Positions 1 to 6,082 of a DNA stretch of 15,676 bases are shown in pieces. The stretch covers positions 1 to 15,676 of the forward strand of contig CALEWN010000248.1 in NCBI GenBank assembly GCA_937925385.1, written 5' to 3'. Position numbers and translations under genes: made by a program. The notes below the pieces were generated by a model. That model was not told the DNA's origin, did no database searches, and saw nothing but the letters and a program-made list of their open reading frames with translations. This stretch comes from an uncultured Senegalimassilia sp. (GTDB taxonomy: Bacteria > Actinomycetota > Coriobacteriia > Coriobacteriales > Eggerthellaceae). Numbering within the stretch: the first letter of the stretch is position 1; each line of letters starts with the position of its first letter.

Positions 1-1239
1 AGCCTGGCCTTCCAGGGTCCGGGCAAAATCCCGTTCATGATCTCATGGCGCAAGTACGTCGATGAGTTCGATGATGACGGCCTTACCCTGCAGGTGGAGG
101 CACACGATATCCGCTTTAGCTACCTGCAGCCCGATGAGGTGCTGCTTGCACGCGACCTCATGAACCGCCAGATCGTTGACACGCAGGGCCTGAAGGTCGT
201 GCGCGTAAATGATCTGAAGCTTTCCATCTCCGGATCGCAGCTGCGCCTGCTCGGCGCCGAAGTCGGCATCCGCGGCATCCTGCGCGGCCTTGCCCCCTGG
301 ATCGAACGCTCGGTCATCTCGGTCGCGAAGGCGTTCGGCAAGAAGATCGACGAGCAGATCATCGCATGGAACTATATGGACCTGCTGGACCGCGACCTGT
401 CCGAAGTGCAGCTGTCCGTCACCCATAAGCGCCTGGATGAGCTGCACCCTGCCGACGTCGCCGACATTCTGGAGCAGTTGGACCCGCAACAGCGCGCGAA
501 CGTGTTCCAGCACCTTGATGACGCCCAAGCAACCGAGGCCATCTCGGAGATGGAAGACGAGTACCAGTCCGACTTCATCGAAAGCTTGGACAACAAGCAG
601 GCTGCAAGCGTGCTGGGCAACATGGACCCGGACGACGCAGCCGACATCGTGCGCGACCTGTCCTATGAGCGCGCCGAAACGCTTCTGCGCCTTATGGGCG
701 TGGAAGACGCAGCGGAAATCCGCCGCCTTCTCGGCTACAAGGACGGCACCGCCGGCGGCATGATGACCACGCAGTTCGTATCCGTTGCCGATACCGACAC
801 CGTCGGTCACGCCATCGAGGTGCTGCGAGAGCTTCCCGAGGACCATCCTTCCGTCCACTTCGTGTACGTGCTGGACGAATATGACAAGCTGGTGGGCGTC
901 TGCTCGCTGCGCACGCTGGTGCTCACCGATGACAAAACGCCCATGTCGAAGTGCATGTACGACGACCTAATCACCGCAACGCCGGATGAAACCGAAGAAG
1001 ATGTTTCAGCCGACATCTTCAAGTACGACTTAACCGCTATGCCCGTCGTGGACGAGCGCGGCGTCCTGCTGGGAATTGTCACCGTAGACGACGCCTGGGA
1101 CGCCATCGAAGACGACGTCAGCAGCGACAAAACGAAGACTTCCGTTTGGAAGTGGGTGGGCATCGCAACCGGCGCCGTGCTGTTCTTGATCCTCTACACC
1201 CTTGTCGTGCTGCAAATCGCAGGATTCCATTGGAGGTAA
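1..1239 (+). CDS. MgtE-like PRC-barrel/MgtE-N/CBS protein lacking the channel domain, 5' partial
   Basis: The reading frame is open to the left edge, so the true start lies outside the window; the Met codon at 37 falls inside a conserved PRC-barrel-like stretch. Residues are numbered from that Met. A PRC-barrel-like segment runs to about 105 (LARDLMNRQIVD, then VVRVNDLKL). An MgtE N-terminal superhelical domain spans about 125-243 and ends in the family signature LLGYKDGTAGGMMT. Two CBS domains follow (about 243-300 and 304-360). In MgtE these cytosolic domains bind Mg2+ and gate the five-helix channel. Here the channel is absent and the protein ends in one hydrophobic helix (about 372-394). 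A Mg2+-sensing partner of the next gene is therefore more likely than a transporter (inference). The stop is 3 nt before the GTG of the Nramp gene, whose Shine-Dalgarno lies inside this gene. Confidence 0.88.
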   Translation, partial: SLAFQGPGKIPFMISWRKYVDEFDDDGLTLQVEAHDIRFSYLQPDEVLLARDLMNRQIVDTQGLKVVRVNDLKLSISGSQLRLLGAEVGIRGILRGLAPWIERSVISVAKAFGKKIDEQIIAWNYMDLLDRDLSEVQLSVTHKRLDELHPADVADILEQLDPQQRANVFQHLDDAQATEAISEMEDEYQSDFIESLDNKQAASVLGNMDPDDAADIVRDLSYERAETLLRLMGVEDAAEIRRLLGYKDGTAGGMMTTQFVSVADTDTVGHAIEVLRELPEDHPSVHFVYVLDEYDKLVGVCSLRTLVLTDDKTPMSKCMYDDLITATPDETEEDVSADIFKYDLTAMPVVDERGVLLGIVTVDDAWDAIEDDVSSDKTKTSVWKWVGIATGAVLFLILYTLVVLQIAGFHWR

Positions 1240-1242
1240 GCC

Positions 1243-2625
1243 GTGGTTTTGAAGCAGAACGACAAGAGGGGGCGCGTGGCCGATATCGACTCGCATAACC
1301 CGCTGGAGCGCAGCAGCTTCCATACCGGCGAGGCAACGTTGTCCGCTGAGCAGCTTGCGGAAAAACAAGCGATCGAGCAGACCGGCGGTTCCAATAAGCA
1401 GAAGAGCAAGCTGTTGCTTATCTTGGCAGCTATGGGACCGGGCATCGTCACGGCCATGGCCGGTAACGACGCCGGCGGCATCTCCACCTACTCGACCGTG
1501 GGCGCGCAGTTCGGATTCGCCACGTTGTGGGTCATTCCTATCATGTGCGTGCTGCTCATCGTGGTGGAAATGACCGCCGCGAAGATGGGCGCCGTCACCG
1601 GCAAGGGCTTCGCCGCGCTTATCCGCGAGTCCTTCGGCATCAGGCTTACGGCGCTGGCCATGCTCGCGCTGCTCATCGGCAACGTGTGCACCACGTTCTC
1701 CGAGTTCGCAGGTATCGCCTCGGGCATGGAGATGTTCGGCGTGTCGAAATACATAGCCGTACCCGTTGCCGCCGTAGCCGTTTGGCTGCTCATCGTGGGC
1801 GGTAGCTACAAGCGCGTTGAAAAGGTCTTCCTGATCTTGTCGCTGGTGTTCGTCACCTACGTGATCGCGGCTTTTTTGGCGCAGCCGAACTGGGAAGATG
1901 CGGCTATCAACACCATCGTGCCCCATGTGGTGTACCAGCAAAGCTTCGTTTCGCTGGTCATTTCGATGATAGGTACCACCATTGCGCCGTGGATGATGTT
2001 CTTCAACCAGAGCAACGTGGTTGAGAAGGGTGTCAAACCCGATGATCTGTTCACGCAGAAGGTCGACGTGGTCTCCGGCACGGTGGCGGCATGCTTGGTC
2101 GCATGGTTCATCATCGTCACCACCGGCACCGTGCTTTATCCGCAGGGCATCGTTATCAGCGATGCCGCCGATGCGGCTGCCGCGCTGGCACCGTTCGCCG
2201 GCAAGTACGCCGAAGCCTTGTTCGCCATCGGCCTGATCGCAGCGTCGTTCCTGGCAGCATGCGTGCTTCCGCTGACCACGGCGTTCGTCATCTGCGAGGC
2301 ATTCGGCTGGGAAGCCGGCGTCTCCTTCAAATGGAAGGAAGCGCCGCTGTTCAAGAGCATCTTCACGTTCGTAATCGCGTTCTCGGCCGTCATCGTGCTC
2401 ATCCCGAACATCGACCTCATGGGCGTCATGCTCATGGCTCAGTTCATCAACGGCCTGGTGCTGCCGGTACTGCTGGTATTCATGGCGCTAATCTCGTCCG
2501 ATAAACGCGTTATGGGCAAGTTCAAGTCCGGCCGCGTGACAAAGGTGCTCATCTGGGTCACCGTCGGCATCGTCTCCGTACTCACTGCGGTTTTGCTGGT
2601 TATGCAGGTGTTCGGAATCGGATAG
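1243..2625 (+). CDS. Nramp-family divalent metal transporter, NRMT (Mg2+) type
   Basis: This 460-residue polytopic membrane protein has the Nramp (SLC11) fold, with about 11 helices after a hydrophilic N-terminal extension of about 55 residues. Helix 1 carries GPGIVTAMAGNDAGG where classical Nramps have DPGN: the Asp (D76) is kept and the Asn becomes G79. Helix 6 carries GTTIAPW where classical Nramps have MPH: the metal-ligating Met becomes A248 and the His becomes W250. These changes match the NRMT subfamily, which transports Mg2+/Mn2+ in a hydrated form and is known from Clostridium and Eggerthella lenta (family knowledge). The start is GTG at 1243, preceded by GGAGG at 1232-1236 inside the upstream gene, so the two are probably translationally coupled. 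A strong terminator follows. Automated annotation may call it MntH; Mg2+ is the better guess. Confidence 0.92.
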   Translation: MVLKQNDKRGRVADIDSHNPLERSSFHTGEATLSAEQLAEKQAIEQTGGSNKQKSKLLLILAAMGPGIVTAMAGNDAGGISTYSTVGAQFGFATLWVIPIMCVLLIVVEMTAAKMGAVTGKGFAALIRESFGIRLTALAMLALLIGNVCTTFSEFAGIASGMEMFGVSKYIAVPVAAVAVWLLIVGGSYKRVEKVFLILSLVFVTYVIAAFLAQPNWEDAAINTIVPHVVYQQSFVSLVISMIGTTIAPWMMFFNQSNVVEKGVKPDDLFTQKVDVVSGTVAACLVAWFIIVTTGTVLYPQGIVISDAADAAAALAPFAGKYAEALFAIGLIAASFLAACVLPLTTAFVICEAFGWEAGVSFKWKEAPLFKSIFTFVIAFSAVIVLIPNIDLMGVMLMAQFINGLVLPVLLVFMALISSDKRVMGKFKSGRVTKVLIWVTVGIVSVLTAVLLVMQVFGIG

Positions 2626-2661
2626 CGTGCAGTCGCTTGCCGCAAATCTTGTTAAAACAGG

Positions 2662-2700
2662 AGCGCCTCTTCCCAGTCGGCTTGGGAAGAGGCGCTTTTT
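2662..2700 (+). terminator. Rho-independent terminator after the Nramp gene
   Basis: A perfect 14-bp stem (2662-2675 pairs with 2683-2696) has a 7-nt loop and is followed by a run of T (2696-2700). It lies 36 nt past the Nramp stop. Read on the minus strand it is followed by a poorer T-rich stretch, so it may also stop transcripts from the Rrf2 gene. Confidence 0.9.
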
Positions 2701-2756
2701 AGATTCGCTTACGGGAATGGTTTTGCAGCGGGTTCTTGCTAGGCTGACGCGCCCGC

Positions 2757-3218
2757 CTAAGCCTGCGTGCTTTGGGAATGGGAAGCCTCATCGAGCATCT
2801 TGCCGTGCATGCGGTCGATTATCATCTGCACGGTGATAGAGGATATGTACTCAGCTATTTCGTGCTCAGCTTTAGAGCATGCGGCGGTGATGTCCTGGAG
2901 CAGGTCGCTTGTCCGTTCCTGATCGGCCTTGCTATCGTTCGCTTCTTTGTGCTCCAAGCGCGGTCGATCGTTTTGCAGCGCGTTCAACACATCGAGCATG
3001 CTGATCTCGGAAGCGTCCTTTGCAAGGCTGTAGCCGCCGTTTTTGCCCGGACGCGCATGGATGATTCCTGCATTGCGCAGCAATTGCGCCAGCTGAATCA
3101 GGTAGTCGCGCGGAATGGCCATCTCCTCGGCAACCTCGCGAGATGAGCATGTCGAGCCCTTTTCCGCCAGATACAGCACCGCACGCATCCCATATTCGAC
3201 CGAAGCCTTGAAGTGCAC
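2757..3218 (-). CDS. Rrf2-family transcriptional regulator
   Basis: This 153-residue protein has the winged-helix fold typical of Rrf2 regulators. It opens with MHFKASVEYGMRAVLYLAEKG, followed by a helix-turn-helix at about 24-55 (SSREVAEEMAIPRDYLIQLA) and the wing RPGKNGGYSLAK at 56-67. Fe-S members such as IscR and NsrR carry three spaced Cys near residues 90-106. This protein has only C24 and C114, so it lacks the usual cluster ligands and is closer to the cluster-free CymR type. The start is GTG, with GAGGGG a few bases upstream; no ATG gives the full conserved N-terminus. It is divergent from the cyclo-ligase gene across about 296 nt. Its target cannot be told from the sequence; autoregulation or control of neighbours is possible. 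Confidence 0.9.
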   Translation of the reverse strand: MHFKASVEYGMRAVLYLAEKGSTCSSREVAEEMAIPRDYLIQLAQLLRNAGIIHARPGKNGGYSLAKDASEISMLDVLNALQNDRPRLEHKEANDSKADQERTSDLLQDITAACSKAEHEIAEYISSITVQMIIDRMHGKMLDEASHSQSTQA

Positions 3219-3404
3219 GTTCCCCTCGTTCCCGTTTCGTGTTCCAACTCCGCAAGCGGCACGGCCGAGATATGTCGAGCCCTGTTTGCCGCCACCAGAT
3301 TCGCTGATTATCCGCTATTGAAGGTTGTATCTTATAAGAAGCAGCTCGTCGAAGCCCAAGCCCGACTCACCGCACTACGTTTCCCATTGCGGCATAGCTA
3401 TAGC

Positions 3405-3431
3405 CTGACCTAACGAGTATGCTTATATACT
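3405..3431 (+). promoter_or_regulatory. Candidate promoter for the cyclo-ligase gene
   Basis: TATACT at 3426-3431 differs from the sigma-70 -10 consensus at one base. The best upstream -35 match is CTGACC at 3405-3410 with a short 15-nt spacer, so the assignment is weak. Transcription would begin near 3438, about 77 nt before the ATG at 3515. Confidence 0.35.
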
Positions 3432-3450
3432 AGCGCAAGCGAAAATCCTC

Positions 3451-3468
3451 TAGCATATCGCTATGCTA
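3451..3468. repeat. Inverted repeat TAGCATA-N4-TATGCTA, possible operator
   Basis: The arms 3451-3457 and 3462-3468 are perfect reverse complements around TCGC. The element lies just downstream of the candidate -10 at 3426-3431 and 47 nt before the cyclo-ligase start. It could be an operator, possibly for the divergent Rrf2 regulator, or a small leader hairpin. Confidence 0.4.
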
Positions 3469-3514
3469 TTTCACACGATGTTAAAGATTTGTCCCCGTTT
3501 GAGGAAAAACGACC

Positions 3515-4138
3515 ATGACTTTGAAACAAGACGTACGCGCATCGGTTCTTGCACGGCGCAAGGAGATTCCCTCCGCTTCGCGCAAGGAGAGAAGTCTGTC
3601 GATTTGCGAGCAGTTCCTTGTGGAAATAGATAGCCGATTTGCCGACATCACGCCCTCTAGCACTTCCGCTAAAAACCTGCGCATCGCTGCCTATGAGCCG
3701 ATGAGCAGCGAAGTCGACGTGCATCCCCTGCTACATGCAGCATACGAACGTGGCTGGGAAGCCTATCTGCCTTGTATGACGAAGGACGCTCCTGACACGC
3801 CTGCGCGCATGGTGTTCTTCCCAATCACGCCAAGCCACCTGACTGTGCAGCGCCCCGCCTTCCTTGATCATCCCGCGCGCCCCTATCTGCTCGATGACCT
3901 GCACAGCCAGGGCTGGCAAGAAGCCGACGAGCAGCTGTTCGATGTCGCCGTCATCCCCCTGGTTGCCTTCGATGGCGGCCTTATGCGCCTTGGGTATGGC
4001 GGCGGAAACTACGACAGGTTCCTTCCGAAGCTGCGCCACGATTGCTTCGTAGCCGGCGTGGCGTTCGAGGAGCAGCGCGTCGAGCACGTGCCCACCGAGC
4101 CTCACGACCTTCCCCTTCCCCGCATCTTCTCGGCATGA
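3515..4138 (+). CDS. 5-formyltetrahydrofolate cyclo-ligase
   Basis: This 207-residue cytosolic enzyme converts 5-formyl-THF plus ATP into 5,10-methenyl-THF, returning a storage folate to the C1 pool. The family signature RLGYGGGNYDRF is at 158-169, with Gly-rich nucleotide binding and the invariant Tyr-Asp-Arg. It is preceded by DVAVIPLVAFD and followed by GVAFEEQRVEHVPTEPHD, which corresponds to the C-terminal substrate-site strand. The N-terminal basic helix (KQDVRASVLARRKE) is also typical. The length is normal for the family, with a slightly extended middle part. ATG at 3515 has GAGGA at 3501-3505. The gene stands alone on the plus strand, and its stop abuts the A-tract of the terminator shared with the convergent antiporter gene. 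Confidence 0.93.
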   Translation: MTLKQDVRASVLARRKEIPSASRKERSLSICEQFLVEIDSRFADITPSSTSAKNLRIAAYEPMSSEVDVHPLLHAAYERGWEAYLPCMTKDAPDTPARMVFFPITPSHLTVQRPAFLDHPARPYLLDDLHSQGWQEADEQLFDVAVIPLVAFDGGLMRLGYGGGNYDRFLPKLRHDCFVAGVAFEEQRVEHVPTEPHDLPLPRIFSA

Positions 4139-4171
4139 AAAAAGGGAGGGTTCCCAACGGAACCCTCCCTT
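4138..4171 (-). terminator. Terminator between the convergent cyclo-ligase and nhaC genes
   Basis: A perfect 13-bp stem (4142-4154 with 4159-4171) has a 4-nt loop. On the minus strand it is followed by six T (complement of 4138-4143), ideal for ending the antiporter transcript. On the plus strand the following bases are only moderately T-rich, so it may act weakly for the cyclo-ligase. Its T-tract overlaps the cyclo-ligase stop codon. Confidence 0.9.
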
Positions 4172-4213
4172 CGCTATCTTGTGACTTTTGCGGCACATGC
4201 CGCGCATCGGAGC

Positions 4214-5869
4214 CTATTTCTTCACGCCGATGTTGGACTTGTGCAGGATTTTCACCGCAACAACGATGAGCACCGCACCCAGCACCAGGGAAATCCAGGG
4301 ATTGCCCGTAAAGCCAGCAACGACGTAGCACACGAAGCAGACGACCATAACGGTGGTCGCGTACGGCAGCTGCGTGGCCACGTGACGCAGGTGGTTGCAC
4401 TTCGCACCGGCGGACGACAGGATGGTGGTGTCGGAAATCGGCGAGATGTGGTCGCCGTACACGGCACCTGCCAGCGTTGCGCCCACGGCAACCAGGAACA
4501 GCGGGTCTCCCTCGTTGAACACGCCGACCACGATAGGCAGGATCAGCGCGATGGTGCCCCAGCTCGTGCCCATGGCGAAGCCGATGAAGCCGGCCACCAG
4601 GAAGATGATGCACGGCAGGATGGCCAAGCTCACACCCAAGCTGTTCAGGAAGCTGCTGACGAAGTCGCCCGTGCCGAGCATATAACGGCAGCAACCGCCC
4701 AGGCTCCATGCCAGCACCAAGATCATGATGGCGCCGACCATGGAACGCACGCCCTCGGAGATGCTCTCCACGAAACCGCTCAGCGTGGTCAGACCGCGCG
4801 GCAGGAACATGGCGCCGGCAACGCACAGGGCCACCGTAGCGCCGATGCACAGGCCGCCGACCGGGTTCTCGCCAACGGCGGTGGCGAAGTCGACGCCCTC
4901 GAAGAATCCACCCGTGTACATCATGCCCAGGATAGAGAAGAAGATCAGCACCAGGATGGGCACGATCAGGTCGTACACCTTGCCCTTCTCGGAGATGTTA
5001 AGGCCCTTGTACTCATCCATGGCCGCCGATGCGGACTGCTCGATATCAGCCTGCTCGGTGACGACCGACTCCAGGTTCGTATGGTCGTCGGGATCGGCTT
5101 CCGCCTGATCGGAAAGGCCCATGGTGGACAGCCTCTCTAGCAGCTTGCCGCCCTCGGCAGGAGCGCCCTCGGAGGACTTCGCCTCTGCCTCGGCCGCACG
5201 CATCGGACCGTAATCGTTCTTGTTCGTAATCAGCATGAAGAACACGAAGAAGATGGTGAGCAGCGCGTAGAAGTTGTACGGGATGGACTGCACGAACGTG
5301 GTGAAACCGTCGTCTCCCAGGTAACCGCCGACCGCAACGGCCCACGAAGACACCGGAGCGATGATGCACACCGGAGCTGCCGTGGAGTCGATGATCCACG
5401 CCAGCTTCTCATGGCTGACATGGAAGCGATCGGTCACGGGGCGCATGACCGCGCCGACCGTCAAGCAGTTGAAGTAGTCGTCGACGAAGATGATGATGCC
5501 CAGCAAACCCGTGAGCACCTGCGCGGCGCGCGCGTTCTTGATGTGAGTGGACACCCACTCGGCATAAGCGCGGCTGCCACCTGCCGTGGCGATGACCACG
5601 GTAAGCGCGCCCAATAACGCAAGGAACAGCAGCAACGCTCCGTTATCGGCGATCTGCAGCGCCATCGCGTTCGGCACATCGGTGAATGCCGTGACCAGCT
5701 GGTCGACGCCGACACCGTTGAGGGTGAACTGGTAGATGACCATGCCGACGAATACGCCGATGGTCAGCGACGAGTACACCTCTTTGGTGATGAGCGCCAG
5801 AGCCAACGCCAGCAACGGCGGCACGATGGACCAAGCGCCGGTGCTGATAAGCTCGAAAGCCTCTTCCAT
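4214..5869 (-). CDS. NhaC-family Na+/H+ antiporter
   Basis: This 551-residue integral membrane protein of the NhaC family exchanges Na+ for H+ (some relatives exchange malate/lactate or arginine/ornithine). Visible motifs are FVDDYFNCLTVGAVMRPVTD at 128-147, with the conserved acidic pair in a helix; STAAPVCIIAPVSSWA; GTSWGT at 434-439; and GDHISPISDTT at 472-482, the family hallmark. A hydrophilic, Glu/Ala/Ser-rich insert (about 216-298) separates two hydrophobic halves and probably faces the cytosol. I chose ATG at 5869, with AAGGGAAGGG just upstream. The frame stays open up to 5977, but that extension is basic, non-conserved and runs through the parS-like palindrome. The sodium:solute symporter gene lies upstream on the same strand. 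The transported partner ion or substrate is not certain. Confidence 0.9.
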   Translation of the reverse strand: MEEAFELISTGAWSIVPPLLALALALITKEVYSSLTIGVFVGMVIYQFTLNGVGVDQLVTAFTDVPNAMALQIADNGALLLFLALLGALTVVIATAGGSRAYAEWVSTHIKNARAAQVLTGLLGIIIFVDDYFNCLTVGAVMRPVTDRFHVSHEKLAWIIDSTAAPVCIIAPVSSWAVAVGGYLGDDGFTTFVQSIPYNFYALLTIFFVFFMLITNKNDYGPMRAAEAEAKSSEGAPAEGGKLLERLSTMGLSDQAEADPDDHTNLESVVTEQADIEQSASAAMDEYKGLNISEKGKVYDLIVPILVLIFFSILGMMYTGGFFEGVDFATAVGENPVGGLCIGATVALCVAGAMFLPRGLTTLSGFVESISEGVRSMVGAIMILVLAWSLGGCCRYMLGTGDFVSSFLNSLGVSLAILPCIIFLVAGFIGFAMGTSWGTIALILPIVVGVFNEGDPLFLVAVGATLAGAVYGDHISPISDTTILSSAGAKCNHLRHVATQLPYATTVMVVCFVCYVVAGFTGNPWISLVLGAVLIVVAVKILHKSNIGVKK

Positions 5870-5914
5870 TTCCCTTCCCTTTCTCCATAAGGTCCTCAGA
5901 GTCCATTGCGAATC

Positions 5915-5920
5915 AGTATA
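5915..5920 (-). promoter_or_regulatory. Candidate -10 element for nhaC
   Basis: On the minus strand this reads TATACT, one mismatch from consensus, about 46 nt upstream of the ATG at 5869. No convincing -35 is seen at 16-18 nt, so confidence is low. Confidence 0.3.
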
Positions 5921-5960
5921 CAAGCGCAACGGTCGAACCGCATCAGGATTCCGCCGGAGG

Positions 5961-5976
5961 GGTTTCACGTGAAACA
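5961..5976. promoter_or_regulatory. parS-like ParB-binding site (15/16)
   Basis: GGTTTCACGTGAAACA matches the widely conserved parS consensus TGTTTCACGTGAAACA at 15 of 16 positions. The inner 14 bp (5962-5975) are a perfect palindrome. It lies between the symporter and antiporter genes, about 92 nt upstream of the nhaC start. A perfect copy occurs at 12397-12412. Confidence 0.82.
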
Positions 5977-5984
5977 AAAGGAAT

Positions 5985-6022
5985 AGGAAGAGGCAGACGA
6001 TATGCTTCGCCCGCCTCTTCCT
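5985..6022 (-). terminator. Probable terminator after the sodium:solute symporter gene
   Basis: A 10-bp stem (5985-5994 with 6013-6022) has an 18-nt loop and is followed on the minus strand by a broken T-rich stretch (TATTCCTTTTG). It lies 60 nt past the symporter stop. The long loop and interrupted T-tract suggest modest efficiency and possible read-through into nhaC. Confidence 0.6.
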
Positions 6023-6082
6023 TGAAGATATTCGGCTTTATGCAATCTGCCTAAGCCGTAGCGGAGAACCGCAAGCAGAAGG

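Larger units (their letters stand above)
3219..3514. other. Divergent intergenic control region
   Basis: This is 296 nt between the divergently transcribed Rrf2 gene and the cyclo-ligase gene, clearly more AT-rich than the flanking genes. It contains a -10-like TATACT at 3426-3431 and a 7-4-7 inverted repeat at 3451-3468, both listed separately. On the minus strand a GATAAT-like hexamer occurs around 3306-3311, without a good -35. No coding ORF is supported here. Confidence 0.6.

Noticed and set aside
4372..4386. Other CACGTG cores (for example 4378, 7133, 8224, 12985) as further parS sites
   Set aside because: None has the flanking GTTT/AAAC bases, so they match only the 6-bp core expected by chance.
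4181..5140. 319-codon plus-strand frame
   Set aside because: It is antisense to nhaC, Gln/His/Asp-rich, with no recognisable domain.
5870..5977. 36-codon N-terminal extension of nhaC beginning MFHVKP
   Set aside because: It runs through the parS palindrome and is basic and non-hydrophobic. The ATG at 5869 has a good Shine-Dalgarno.
2662..6022. Shared GCCTCTTCC sequence in two hairpins (2662-2696 and 5985-6022) as a dispersed repeat family
   Set aside because: Only nine bases are shared and both are explained as terminator stems; two copies are not enough to claim a repeat.
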